Source of the DNA: a virus
DNA: 46,551 nt
IMG/VR virus record: IMGVR_UViG_3300036832_000818
Span: 1-46,551 of that record
Reading direction: 5' to 3' (one strand)
This document shows, piece after piece, positions 15,192-21,424 of the stretch. How positions within the stretch are numbered: position 1 is the stretch's first letter; each line of letters starts with the position of its first letter. The notes beneath the pieces were generated by a model. That model was not told where the DNA came from, searched no databases, and worked only from the letters and a program-made list of their open reading frames with translations. A program made the translations under genes and the position numbers.

Positions 15192-15421
15192 GCGTCGCTC
15201 CTGCGGCTGGTGTTGGCCGGGTGCTGCTGCCCTTCAAAATCGACGTGCATAATGTTGCACTCGTGACGCACGCACCACGCCTGGAACCCGCGTACTGTCC
15301 AGCCGATTTCGATCCGTGCCCGGTCGCGCGGCGACGTGCCGTCCGGTAGCTCGGCGAGGCACAGACCGCAGTGGATAAAGGCACCGATTTCGTGCTGATT
15401 GCTCGGGCCATCGCTGCTCAT
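15188..15421 (-). CDS. Small Cys/His-rich hypothetical protein (77 aa)
   Basis: C18, C21 and later C49, H53 (WCVRHECNIMHVDFEGQ) suggest a compact metal site. The segment IEIGWTVRGFQAWCVRH is conserved-looking. ATGA overlaps on both sides. Not named. Confidence 0.7.
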   Translation of the reverse strand: MSSDGPSNQHEIGAFIHCGLCLAELPDGTSPRDRARIEIGWTVRGFQAWCVRHECNIMHVDFEGQQHPANTSRRSDA

Positions 15422-15951
15422 TGTTCGTCTCCGTTGTCAAAAGGGCGCTGTACCGCGCCCGCGCCCGATACGCCGCTGACCAGTCGCTCGTCGTAGCCGA
15501 TCGGCCAGCGATAGCGCGGGTCAGCGACGCACCAGAGATGAAACTGGTTGGCGGTGTCGACCAGCCGGGACCGCGCCGGGTACAGCTCGACGCCCTCGCA
15601 TTCGGGGCCGACAAGCTGGTCCTTGATCCGCTGAAAGTCGCGCCAGTCGCGCGCCGGCCCCCGGTCGAGCCGCTTGATCGACAATTGGATGATGTCGCAG
15701 CCCTTGGGGCCGCGTCCGTCATGGCGGATGACGTGCACCTGATAGGTGTCGTTTTTCCAGAGTTCGCCAAGTTCGCCCTGTCCGGCCCGAATCGATTGCC
15801 AGATGTCATCGTCGGTGTACTGCGGCCAAGTCGTCTTGGTGTGATCGAACAGCGCCTGGAGCTGCGCGGGGGATTTTTGTCGGTAGACCGCGCGCTCCAA
15901 GGGGAGCCAGCCCTGTTGGGCTTTATGGGCGCGGCGTTGGTGCCGGTTCAT
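15418..15951 (-). CDS. DUF7694-like hypothetical protein
   Basis: 177 residues. The centre has the layout of a widespread phage/plasmid family: WKNDTYQVHV, then a conserved WRDFQRIKDQLVGPECEGVELYPA segment, then FHLWCVADPRYRWPIGYDER. Family function is unknown. The N-terminus (MNRHQRRAHKAQQ) is basic. The first gene after a 150-nt spacer holding direct repeats, so it may start its own transcription segment. Confidence 0.72.
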   Translation of the reverse strand: MNRHQRRAHKAQQGWLPLERAVYRQKSPAQLQALFDHTKTTWPQYTDDDIWQSIRAGQGELGELWKNDTYQVHVIRHDGRGPKGCDIIQLSIKRLDRGPARDWRDFQRIKDQLVGPECEGVELYPARSRLVDTANQFHLWCVADPRYRWPIGYDERLVSGVSGAGAVQRPFDNGDEQ

Positions 15952-15967
15952 GCCATTTGATGCCTTG

Positions 15968-16024
15968 CGTGGAAGGGGGGAAATCCTTAGATCAAGCGCC
16001 GATCCTTACCCGTGGAAGGGGGGA
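15968..16024. repeat. Two identical 14-bp direct repeats upstream of the 15951 gene
   Basis: CGTGGAAGGGGGGA occurs at 15968-15981 and 16011-16024, with ATCCTTA copies between them, so a roughly 43-bp unit is partly duplicated. It lies in the 5' region of the leftward 15951 gene and may be regulatory. Confidence 0.5.
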
Positions 16025-16057
16025 TCGCGCCCCAGCATCCCGAAATGCCGGGGCTGA

Positions 16058-16092
16058 AACGCCGCCGGGCTCCAACCCGTGCGGCGTTTCGC
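16058..16092 (-). terminator. Strong hairpin after the 16104-16325 gene
   Basis: GAAACGCCGC pairs perfectly with GCGGCGTTTC, with an inner CGGG/CCCG stem. It sits just downstream of the leftward gene ending at 16104. There is no U-run, so it may be an mRNA-stabilising or weak terminating hairpin. Confidence 0.5.
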
Positions 16093-16103
16093 TTAGACGG
16101 GAA

Positions 16104-16325
16104 CTATGCTTCTTTGGGTTCGAACAATTTGGCCTCCGGACCGCATTTGCCTATCACGGTGCCCCGCATTATCTCGACGCTCATCGCATGGGTGCGCGGC
16201 TTCCCGGTGACGTAATCGATGATTTCCGCGTCACCGCTGGGATGACGGCAGACAGCGCGAAACGGTTTGAACTCGATATGACGGCAATCGCCGCAGGCTT
16301 TGATGGTGGTCAGGTCGTCGGTCAT
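16104..16325 (-). CDS. Small cysteine-rich hypothetical protein (73 aa)
   Basis: C11, C14 (CGDCRH), C26 (CRHP) and C61 form a probable zinc site; the IDYVTGKPRTHAMSVEIMRG segment is typical of a small phage family of unknown function. Follows the next upstream gene by 29 nt. Confidence 0.7.
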   Translation of the reverse strand: MTDDLTTIKACGDCRHIEFKPFRAVCRHPSGDAEIIDYVTGKPRTHAMSVEIMRGTVIGKCGPEAKLFEPKEA

Positions 16326-16354
16326 CCGATGATCCTCGCGATAAAGCTGGCGGT

Positions 16355-16591
16355 TCAGTGTCGGGCATGGGGCGGTTTCGGCGGTTCGGGGATCGCCTCG
16401 TCAAATTCCCGCCGCTCGTCGTAGAGGATCGCCCACAGGGCCAGCTTGACGCGGTGATCCTCGGTGGCTCGTTCCTCGCGTATGGCCGCGTTGCGACCAA
16501 GGCCGGCGAGCAGTTCCCGTATCTTGTCGCTGGGCAGCTTGCGGTGGATTTCGACTAGGGCGTCGTGTCGGGACTTCATGTTGGGGTTCAC
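16355..16591 (-). CDS. Small hypothetical protein (78 aa)
   Basis: GTG 16591 overlaps the preceding stop as GTGA, the pattern of the whole operon; ATG 16579 (MKSRHDALVEIH) is an alternative with AGGAG 11 nt upstream. A charged helical protein ending in a proline-rich tail. Not recognised. Confidence 0.65.
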   Translation of the reverse strand: MNPNMKSRHDALVEIHRKLPSDKIRELLAGLGRNAAIREERATEDHRVKLALWAILYDERREFDEAIPEPPKPPHARH

Positions 16592-16923
16592 TCCTGGGAA
16601 GGGGGGTGCGCCAGATGGATCAGGGCGAATTCGTCGCCCTCGGCCACATCGGGGTAAATCTCGGCGAGACTGGCGCGAATCGCCTCGTCGAGTCGTTCGA
16701 AGGTGCGAACCTCAAAAAGTCGGCAGTGCATCAGCATCCCGTGTTCGCCGTGGGTCGCGTGGCTGTGCCGCCAATCGAGCCAGAATTCACGACCGGGGTA
16801 GAAATTCCTGGCGGTGTAGGGCGGGCGGTGCCGGCGGTACTCGATCGTCTTCTCGCCCGCCTTGATGGCGTCAAAGAAAACCCGCCTGACCATCACCCGC
16901 AACAGGTTGCGTTCCTTCGTCAT
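16588..16923 (-). CDS. ASCH-domain (PUA-like) protein
   Basis: 111 residues. LRVMVRRVFFDAIKAGEKTIEYR (split over residues 8-30), the FYPGREFWLDW segment, FEVRTFERLDEA and the final GDEFALIHL strand follow the ASCH/DUF3850 order. ASCH domains are PUA-like beta barrels that bind RNA or modified nucleosides; some are amidohydrolases of N4-acetylcytidine. The K...E...R residues in GEKTIEYR are the usual conserved patch. In this operon it may act on RNA; that is inference. Confidence 0.8.
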   Translation of the reverse strand: MTKERNLLRVMVRRVFFDAIKAGEKTIEYRRHRPPYTARNFYPGREFWLDWRHSHATHGEHGMLMHCRLFEVRTFERLDEAIRASLAEIYPDVAEGDEFALIHLAHPPSQE

Positions 16924-17192
16924 GTCCCCCCTCCTCGTCGAATCGCGGTCGCGACCTCGGCGCGCAACTGCTCGGGGGACAGCGTTCCGTGCGCAAAGCC
17001 AAAGCTCATCATCGCCAGCGCGATCGTGGGGGGAACATCGGCGCTGGTCCCGGCCGACGATTCGCCGGCCTCAAAATATTTGTACTGCCGCAGGCTGACG
17101 CCCAGCAGACGCGCCGCGACCGGCTGCGTCCAACCCAAACCCTCGCGCGCTTGGCGCAGTTGATCTGGCGTCATCGAGTGATTATCTTTCAT
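16920..17192 (-). CDS. XRE-type helix-turn-helix regulator
   Basis: 90 residues. MTPDQLRQAREGLGWTQPVAARLLGVSLRQYKYFEAGE is a standard Cro/C1-type HTH (split as TPDQLRQAREGLGWTQ and AARLLGVSLRQYKYFE). A short helical C-terminus follows. Its 5' leader contains a hairpin with a CUGGAA loop and two GAAAGG runs, like the leaders after the hammerheads. It may bind the TGCAC operator motif at 17.5 and 25.5 kb; that link is inferred. Confidence 0.82.
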   Translation of the reverse strand: MKDNHSMTPDQLRQAREGLGWTQPVAARLLGVSLRQYKYFEAGESSAGTSADVPPTIALAMMSFGFAHGTLSPEQLRAEVATAIRRGGGT

Positions 17193-17251
17193 GGTGCTCG
17201 ATGCAGTGCGCCTTTCTTAGCCTTTCGGAGGGTGTGCCACGCACGAGACAA

Positions 17252-17282
17252 GCCGCCCGGTCGTTCCAGCGACGCGGGCGGC
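17252..17282 (-). promoter_or_regulatory. Leader hairpin with CUGGAA loop upstream of the XRE gene
   Basis: GCCGCCCG pairs with CGGGCGGC and inside it GTCG pairs with CGAC; the minus-strand loop reads CTGGAA. The same loop sequence caps a hairpin in each of the ribozyme-linked leaders except C, F and G variants of the first stem. No hammerhead core is present here. Confidence 0.5.
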
Positions 17283-17294
17283 GTCCGTTTGAGA

Positions 17295-17483
17295 CTACCC
17301 AAAAATCTTGAAGAAAGCCGCGCCGGCCGCAAAGAAGGCGGCGCCGCTGGTCATGCCAGCGATCATCAGCGCCCAAGGGGCCAGGCGGATTTCCTGTCGC
17401 TTGCGATCGTGGTCCGCCAGCATCTGGTCGATATGCGCCAGCTTCTCGCGAATATCGATGCTGTCGAGGGTATCGTCCGTCAT
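17295..17483 (-). CDS. Small membrane protein (62 aa)
   Basis: Start at 17483 (MTDDTLDSIDIREK), preceded by GCGGGA; an upstream ATG in the same frame is less well placed. A charged helix (LAHIDQMLADHDRKRQEIR) leads into a Gly/Ala-rich transmembrane helix (GMTSGAAFFAAGAAFFKIFG). Proteins of this layout occur in rhizobial phages; function unknown. Confidence 0.7.
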   Translation of the reverse strand: MTDDTLDSIDIREKLAHIDQMLADHDRKRQEIRLAPWALMIAGMTSGAAFFAAGAAFFKIFG

Positions 17484-17497
17484 GGGGTTTTCCCGCA

Positions 17498-17521
17498 AAA
17501 GTGCATGACGTGCACCTTAGC
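17498..17521 (-). promoter_or_regulatory. Putative operator with TGCAC repeats
   Basis: On the minus strand TAAGGTGCAC-GTCA-TGCACTTTT closely matches TAAGTGCAC-AGGG-TGCACTTTT at 25.5 kb: two TGCAC units 4 nt apart with the same flanks. It lies 15-35 nt upstream of the membrane-protein start and just after the terminator of the ribozyme operon, so it likely controls the start of the 17.5-11.9 kb operon. Confidence 0.55.
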
Positions 17522-17542
17522 AGATACCCCCGACGAGCAGCC

Positions 17543-17586
17543 AAAAAAAAGCCCCCGCCTCCCGGCGCGAGCCAGAAGGCGGGGGA
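17543..17586 (-). terminator. Intrinsic terminator of the ribozyme operon
   Basis: On the minus strand CCCCCGCCT pairs with AGGCGGGGG, followed by CTTTTTTTT (8 T). It starts about 7 nt after the methyltransferase stop and closes the leftward 25-17.6 kb transcript. Confidence 0.88.
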
Positions 17587-17592
17587 AGACGT

Positions 17593-18402
17593 TCAGGCGG
17601 CGGTGCGATCGGCCACAAGCCCGTGGTAGATGCTGAGCAGCCAGCGATAGTCGCTCAGATCGAGCAGCAGCCGGGGGTTGAGCGTCTGCATGACCGCAGC
17701 GGCACAGGCCAGTCGGGCGTAACCCGGCCACTCGGCACCGATCAGCGGCAGCCCGCTATCGGTGACAAAGGCCCGGTAGTGGCGGTCGGCCACGTCGAGC
17801 GCGCTGGTGTGGCTGTCGCGACACCAATCGAGGAAGTCGATTTCCTGGCCCCACGACCCGACACGGGCGGCGCCGACATTGGCCTGGATCGCTCGGGTGA
17901 GCCCCAGCCCCTTTTCGTCGCCGAGCTTGTCCCAGATGTCGCTGTAGAGAAAGTCGACCGGCTCGGCCGGCTTCCACGTGAGCGCGTCGGCAACGACCAG
18001 TTCGACCTTGGGCCATGACCGCCAGTCGCTGATCCGGTCCATCAGCGCGATGACCCGCTTGTCGCGTTCCACCACGGTGACTTTGGTGACCTCCGGCTTG
18101 CGCGCCAGGTTGTAGGCGACAAACCCCATGCCAAGCCCGGCGACGACGACGTGGCCGCGCGCCGCCGCGATGTGCGGCATGTGCGACTCGCGTTCCATCG
18201 CCGCCAGCGACATCCAGATCGTGCCCGACTTTCTGATCATCCAGCCGGGTTCCTGGGTCGCGTGCAGGCGAAAATAGCCCGTGGTCGGCTTGGTGAGCAG
18301 CGGGGTCGGGTCGCACGTCCAGTGCTGGTACTTGCCGGCGCGGTACTTGGGCCGTTCCGGCTCCGGCCACGGCAGTGTGATGTTGTTGATTGCGTCCATC
18401 AT
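17593..18402 (-). CDS. Class I SAM-dependent methyltransferase-like protein
   Basis: 269 residues. A Rossmann motif I (VVVAGLGMGFVAYNLA, about 86-101), a motif II acidic end (VTVVERDKRVIALM) and a DALTW/VDFLYSDIWD motif IV region resemble spermidine-synthase-like class I enzymes. No DPPY or other DNA-methylase motif is present, so the substrate is unknown. It is the last gene of the operon and has its own hammerhead (A) 28 nt upstream; the leader offers GAAAGGATCG before ATGATG. Confidence 0.75.
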   Translation of the reverse strand: MMDAINNITLPWPEPERPKYRAGKYQHWTCDPTPLLTKPTTGYFRLHATQEPGWMIRKSGTIWMSLAAMERESHMPHIAAARGHVVVAGLGMGFVAYNLARKPEVTKVTVVERDKRVIALMDRISDWRSWPKVELVVADALTWKPAEPVDFLYSDIWDKLGDEKGLGLTRAIQANVGAARVGSWGQEIDFLDWCRDSHTSALDVADRHYRAFVTDSGLPLIGAEWPGYARLACAAAVMQTLNPRLLLDLSDYRWLLSIYHGLVADRTAA

Positions 18403-18429
18403 CGATCCTTTCTGGGTAGTTTCCAGCTA

Positions 18430-18495
18430 CCACGACGGGCCGGCAAGTCGCCGGCCCCAGCCGTTTCGGCCTTGCTGAAGGGCCTCGTCAGGTGG
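18430..18495 (-). ncRNA. Hammerhead ribozyme A (type I), upstream of the methyltransferase gene
   Basis: Core CUGACGA (18491-18485), stem II GGCC/GGCC, GAAA (18467-18464), a long stem III containing GGCCGGC/GCCGGCC, and cleavage site GUC; the predicted cut is between 18434 and 18433. Stem I is CCAC/GUGG, a compensatory change from the CCGC/GCGG of most copies. The stop TAG of the upstream gene directly abuts stem I. The 3' product would be a 31-nt leader: hairpin GGUAG-(CUGGAAA)-CUACC, then GAAAGGA, then ATGATG. Confidence 0.93.
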
Positions 18496-18762
18496 CTATC
18501 GCTTTAGTTCACGTTGCCAGCGCGCCATGTTGTGGCGCAGTTCGTGATCACCGGAGGGCCGGTGACGCACGGGCTCGATGACCTCAAAGCGGTCGCCCGC
18601 GTCCGGGCAGAGGCCAAGACGCGAGCCGTTGTCCCAGTGGACGTGGACGGTTCCGGTGTCGTCGACAAACGACACGGTGCCTTCCAGACCGGCGGGGAGA
18701 TGGGTGTAGGTGTCCGTGCAGAGGATCAGGCGGACCCGCTTCCCAGTTAGCGGCGACTTCAT
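18496..18762 (-). CDS. DUF4314-like protein
   Basis: 88 residues from ATG 18762, which overlaps the preceding stop. The segment LPAGLEGTVSFVDDTGTVHV followed by WDNGSRLGLCPDAGDRF matches DUF4314, a small SH3-like beta-barrel family found in phages and plasmids. Function of the family is unknown. Its TAG ends exactly at stem I of hammerhead A. Confidence 0.8.
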   Translation of the reverse strand: MKSPLTGKRVRLILCTDTYTHLPAGLEGTVSFVDDTGTVHVHWDNGSRLGLCPDAGDRFEVIEPVRHRPSGDHELRHNMARWQRELKR

Positions 18763-19049
18763 TTGTCGTCTCCCTTGATGATCGCGTCCAATTTCGCCTT
18801 CCATTCTGGCGACAGACGCGATCCGATTTCCTCGATGACCTGATCGAGGTCTTTGAGCGAGCGGCGTTTGAGCCGGCCTTCACGCACCGCTTGGCGCGCT
18901 TCGGCGGGTGTCATCTCGCGGCCGGTCTTCGGCGCAGCGGGCAACCCCACCAGATCGCACAGCTCATCGTGAGCCTGTTTGATCTTGGCTGGCAGACCGA
19001 GGTCTTGGCGCAGCCACTCGCCGAGATTGACGACGTTACTCTTACTCAT
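18759..19049 (-). CDS. Hypothetical helical protein (96 aa)
   Basis: Not recognised. Charged and mostly helical, with a basic centre (EGRLKRRSLKDLDQV). Preceded by hammerhead B and the ribosome site GAAAGGA 7 nt before the ATG. Paired by an ATGA overlap with the DUF4314-like gene, so the two form one post-cleavage mRNA. Confidence 0.7.
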   Translation of the reverse strand: MSKSNVVNLGEWLRQDLGLPAKIKQAHDELCDLVGLPAAPKTGREMTPAEARQAVREGRLKRRSLKDLDQVIEEIGSRLSPEWKAKLDAIIKGDDK

Positions 19050-19091
19050 CGTTCAGTCCTTTCTGCATCATCAGGCGATAGTTTCCAGCTA

Positions 19092-19137
19092 CCGCGACCT
19101 TTCGGTTTCGGCCTTGCTGAAGGGCCTCGTCAGGCGG
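19092..19137 (-). ncRNA. Hammerhead ribozyme B (type I), minimal copy
   Basis: CUGACGA (19133-19127), stem II GGCC/GGCC, GAAA (19109-19106), stem III ACC/GGU closed by a GAAA tetraloop, cleavage GUC with the cut between 19096 and 19095, stem I CCGC/GCGG. It is the shortest copy and nearly a textbook minimal hammerhead. The 46-nt leader left after cleavage starts with a 7-bp hairpin GCGGUAG/CUAUCGC, loop CUGGAAA. A terminator-like hairpin lies immediately upstream. Confidence 0.95.
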
Positions 19138-19138
19138 A

Positions 19139-19173
19139 ACAAAAAAACAAAAAGCGGGGGCCGAAGCCCCCGC
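19139..19173 (-). terminator. Terminator-like hairpin abutting hammerhead B
   Basis: Minus strand: GCGGGGGC-TTCG-GCCCCCGC followed by TTTTTGTTTTTTTG, a strong intrinsic terminator. It starts 3 nt after the stop of the 19177 gene and ends 2 nt before stem I of hammerhead B. Confidence 0.88.
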
Positions 19174-19176
19174 CCT

Positions 19177-19350
19177 TCACTCCTCGTCGATTGGTTCCGA
19201 CGCTTCGTAGTTGGGATCGGTCAGAACCTCTGGCCGGAACTTGGCCAGTTTTTGCTTTCGGCATTTCCAACACGCATAGGTGAGGAAGATGCCGCGCGCG
19301 TCGTACCGGGCGCGCGCCGGCTCACCGGAGCCGCACTCACAGATTTTCAT
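19177..19350 (-). CDS. Small zinc-binding protein (57 aa)
   Basis: CECGSGEPARA at the N-terminus and YACWKCRKQKL 22 residues later form a likely four-cysteine zinc site; the C-terminus is acidic. ATG 19350 overlaps the preceding stop. Followed by the strong terminator-like hairpin. Confidence 0.7.
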   Translation of the reverse strand: MKICECGSGEPARARYDARGIFLTYACWKCRKQKLAKFRPEVLTDPNYEASEPIDEE

Positions 19351-19547
19351 GGCTGAGCGTCCTTTTCGAGCTGCCGCCGGGCCAGTTCTTGGAACACGGC
19401 CAGCGTTTCGCTGGCCTCGGCGACGGTGCGGCAATTCCAGGTGAACGCGCGGCCGTTTAGCAAATAAACGACCTTGCGTCCGTCCCGCGCGAGAGTGCCG
19501 TTCCCCCGCGCCGCCGCAATCGCGGCGTCCTTGCCGTTGATCTTCAC
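19347..19547 (-). CDS. Small hypothetical protein (66 aa)
   Basis: Short beta segments (RKVVYLLNGRAFTWNCR) and a C-terminal helix. ATGA overlaps with both neighbours. Not recognised. Confidence 0.66.
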   Translation of the reverse strand: MKINGKDAAIAAARGNGTLARDGRKVVYLLNGRAFTWNCRTVAEASETLAVFQELARRQLEKDAQP

Positions 19548-19750
19548 TGGTTGCGTCCGTGCCAGTCGCCGAGCGGATCGGGACCGAGGTCATCGATCGC
19601 GCTCTCAGGGTCGCGCGCGCAGTGTTCGACATAAGCCGGATTGGCGAGCGACACGTCCATCTCGAGCGGGATGTTGCGCTCGCGCCACGCGGCGCGGGTG
19701 CCATACCACATATCGAGCAGGGCGACTTCGGCGTTGAGATTTTCCATCAT
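19544..19750 (-). CDS. Small acidic hypothetical protein (68 aa)
   Basis: First gene of the three-gene unit released by hammerhead C; ribosome site GAAAGGATCG before ATGATG. Asp/Glu-rich, with a helical N-terminus (AEVALLDMWYGTRAAWRERN). Not recognised. Confidence 0.68.
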   Translation of the reverse strand: MMENLNAEVALLDMWYGTRAAWRERNIPLEMDVSLANPAYVEHCARDPESAIDDLGPDPLGDWHGRNQ

Positions 19751-19799
19751 CGATCCTTTCGGAGTGTTCGGCGTTTCCAGCGCCGGGGTAGTGAAGCTA

Positions 19800-19861
19800 C
19801 CGCGACGACCGGGCAGATGAGCCCGGCCCTTTCGCCCTTGCTAAAGGGGCTCGTCAGGCGG
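19800..19861 (-). ncRNA. Hammerhead ribozyme C (type I), overlapping the end of the upstream gene
   Basis: CUGACGA (19857-19851); stem II GCCC/GGGC, a covariant of GGCC/GGCC; GAAA (19833-19830); stem III with GGGC core pairs around a UCAUCU loop; cleavage GUC with the cut between 19804 and 19803; stem I CCGC/GCGG. The upstream gene ends with LPPDEPL read from stem I, core and stem II; its TAG lies in loop II. The 53-nt leader carries GGUAG/CUACC and GGCG-(CUGGAAA)-CGCC hairpins, then GAAAGGA. Confidence 0.93.
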
Positions 19862-20059
19862 CAAGTCGATTTGTCCAAAGAAGTCTGCTGCGCTGGCGCG
19901 CACCAGATGCGAAACGGGCAGCGTGCGCGGCCCGTCAAAAAAGCTCACCACGGCGTGGTGGCTGCGGTCGCGATAGCCCGCATAGCAGGCCATCACGCCG
20001 ATCCGGTCGCGCCGATCGCCAAAGGCGACCCGCACGATCCGCCCGCGTTCGATGCGCAT
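19841..20059 (-). CDS. Small hypothetical protein (72 aa) whose end encodes part of hammerhead C
   Basis: A basic N-terminal strand region (MRIERGRIVRVAFGDRRDRI) and beta-rich centre; may be an SH3-like or nucleic-acid-binding fold, not recognised. ATG 20059 overlaps the stop of the preceding gene (TGATG). The last seven codons and the stop lie inside the hammerhead, so cleavage removes nothing but translation to the stop would unfold the ribozyme. Confidence 0.7.
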   Translation of the reverse strand: MRIERGRIVRVAFGDRRDRIGVMACYAGYRDRSHHAVVSFFDGPRTLPVSHLVRASAADFFGQIDLPPDEPL

Positions 20060-20592
20060 CAGGCGTCGAGCCCGAGCGCGCCGATCGCGGCCACATGGGC
20101 GATGTCGACGTCATCCCAGTCGACACTGCCGCCGCGCTGCTTGCCGCGCTCATACGCGGCGACCAGCAAGCGACAGGCGAGAAACGCGGCCTCGGCCCGA
20201 TCCGCGGCGGTGATGGCCTTGGTCAGGTCGAGGTCGGGAACGAGGAACTCGCCGCAATCGATGCAACGCCCGCGCCCGTCGTCGCGGTGCTGGCAGCGTG
20301 AGGTGCTGTCGGGGCCCGTCCATTGCGACTTGTCGAGCAGCGCGGCGTCCTCGGCGTCGTCTTCCGGTGTCCACCAGACATCGGCGCCGGGGAATTCGGC
20401 GCGAAGTTCCTCGATGAGGACGCGCGGCACATCGCCGGTAAACAGCCAGTCCATGTCGCGCTTGCCAAAACCGGCACCCGCGCCCCGGAACTGGCCGCCA
20501 AACTGGCGGACGATATTTTCTGCGGTGTGCGTGATCCGCTCGAAGTCGTCGGGCGAAGTGCACGGCGCAGACAGGTAGAGAATCGTATTCAT
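20059..20592 (-). CDS. Hypothetical protein (177 aa)
   Basis: Not recognised. N-terminal alpha/beta segment (MNTILYLSAPCTSPDDFERI, then GADVWWTPEDDAEDAAL), a central C-x-H...C-x2-C cluster (CQHRDDGRGRCIDCGEF) likely to bind zinc, and a helical C-terminus. First gene of the two-gene unit after hammerhead D; ribosome site GAAAGGACAG. Confidence 0.72.
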   Translation of the reverse strand: MNTILYLSAPCTSPDDFERITHTAENIVRQFGGQFRGAGAGFGKRDMDWLFTGDVPRVLIEELRAEFPGADVWWTPEDDAEDAALLDKSQWTGPDSTSRCQHRDDGRGRCIDCGEFLVPDLDLTKAITAADRAEAAFLACRLLVAAYERGKQRGGSVDWDDVDIAHVAAIGALGLDA

Positions 20593-20642
20593 GGTCTGTC
20601 CTTTCGTGGGGGGATTGCATCATCACGGGTAGTTTCCAGCTA

Positions 20643-20714
20643 CCACGACAAAAGGGCCGGCAGATGAGCCGGCCCCAGTGTGTTTCGGCCTTGCTGAAGG
20701 GCCTCGTCAGGTGG
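20643..20714 (-). ncRNA. Hammerhead ribozyme D (type I), supplying the stop codon of the upstream gene
   Basis: CUGACGA (20710-20704), stem II GGCC/GGCC, GAAA (20686-20683), stem III with GGGCCGGC/GCCGGCCC and loop UCAUCU on a partly mismatched base, cleavage GUC between 20647 and 20646, stem I CCAC/GUGG (same covariant pair as copy A). The UGA of the core is the stop codon of the 20883 gene. The 54-nt leader has the GGUAG-(CUGGAAA)-CUACC hairpin and GAAAGGA. Confidence 0.9.
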
Positions 20715-20883
20715 CGGTTTCGATGGAGGCAATCGTCACGGCGTCAGGCTCTCCCTCGACCAGTTCAAACAGGTCCAAAAGGGCGATCTGGCGGAAGGAG
20801 TCACGCGCCGTTTCCAGGCTGTCGGCTTCGTCATCTTCGATGACAACCGTGCCCTCTATTCGCCATTTAACCAAGTAAGCCAT
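20707..20883 (-). CDS. Small hypothetical protein (58 aa)
   Basis: Beta hairpin plus helix (YLVKWRIEGTVVIEDDEADS, then ETARDSFRQIALLDLFEL), acidic; resembles a small dsRBD- or DUF-type phage protein but is not named. AGGAGA lies 6-11 nt upstream of the ATG, inside the end of the preceding gene. Its stop is the UGA of the ribozyme D core. Confidence 0.7.
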   Translation of the reverse strand: MAYLVKWRIEGTVVIEDDEADSLETARDSFRQIALLDLFELVEGEPDAVTIASIETAT

Positions 20884-20885
20884 CG

Positions 20886-21134
20886 TCAATCTCCTAGTCG
20901 GGTGCCGGGGTTGGGCAGGGTGTTGAGCAGGGCGTAGGTTTCGTCCGCAACGACGTGAAGCGGCGCGTCTACGATCCCCCGGCAGTAAAGTTTGGTCATC
21001 GCGCCGTGGTCGGCATCGTGGCGAGTGTCGGTCGGCATCCGTTGCCAGATTTCGACGGCGATCCCGTCCGGGGTGACGTCGAGCAGCGCGAACCACCACT
21101 GGGTCCGCGTCGCTTCGATGCGATAGCCGGTCAC
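20886..21134 (-). CDS. Hypothetical protein (82 aa)
   Basis: GTG 21134 overlaps the preceding stop (GTGA), favoured over a longer Arg-rich frame. Mixed alpha/beta (GYRIEATRTQWWFALLDVTP and a DAPLHVVADETYALLNTL end). Not recognised. Confidence 0.66.
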   Translation of the reverse strand: MTGYRIEATRTQWWFALLDVTPDGIAVEIWQRMPTDTRHDADHGAMTKLYCRGIVDAPLHVVADETYALLNTLPNPGTRLGD

Positions 21135-21289
21135 GACCGCACGGCGGCGGTGCCGCTGGCGCCGGGGCACTCAAAGATCGCGAGACGGCAGGTCACGCTG
21201 AGCGTCGAGACGGCCGTCATCATGACCAGCGCCAAGGCGCGGAAGGTCATCATGAGCGGCCGGTCCTGATGGGGAGGTGTTTGCATCAT
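21131..21289 (-). CDS. Small protein with N-terminal membrane or signal segment (52 aa)
   Basis: Start at 21289 (MMQTPPHQ) set by the conserved leader GAAAGGAACG-ATGATG after hammerhead E. One hydrophobic helix (FRALALVMMTAVSTLSVTC) followed by a short polar tail with two cysteines; it could be a signal anchor. Not recognised. Confidence 0.62.
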   Translation of the reverse strand: MMQTPPHQDRPLMMTFRALALVMMTAVSTLSVTCRLAIFECPGASGTAAVRS

Positions 21290-21336
21290 CGTTCCTTTCG
21301 GGTGTCGGCGTTCCAGCGCCGGGGTAGTCACAGCTA

Positions 21337-21384
21337 CCGCGACCGGGTCCGGTTTCGACCTTGCTGAAGGGCCTCGTCAGGCGG
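21337..21384 (-). ncRNA. Hammerhead ribozyme E (type I)
   Basis: CUGACGA (21380-21374); stem II GGCC/GGUC with one G-U wobble; GAAA (21356-21353); stem III ACCG/CGGU, loop GACC; cleavage GUC between 21341 and 21340; stem I CCGC/GCGG. It begins directly after the T-run of a terminator-like hairpin. The 51-nt leader holds GGUAG/CUACC and GGCG-(CUGGAA)-CGCC hairpins, then GAAAGGA. Confidence 0.95.
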
Positions 21385-21418
21385 AAAAAAGCGGGAGGGG
21401 TGTTCGACACCCCTCCCC
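21385..21418 (-). terminator. Terminator-like hairpin abutting hammerhead E
   Basis: Minus strand: GGGAGGGGTGT pairs perfectly with ACACCCCTCCC across a 3-nt loop, followed by GCTTTTTT, and stem I of the ribozyme begins immediately. It lies 7 nt after the stop of the VWA gene. Confidence 0.88.
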
Positions 21419-21424
21419 TATTGG

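Noticed and set aside
19063-19085. Second hammerhead-like string CTGATGA-TGCA-GAAA in the leader of copy B
   Set aside because: There is no stem II between the boxes and no pairing for stems I and III; it is a chance match next to the ribosome site.
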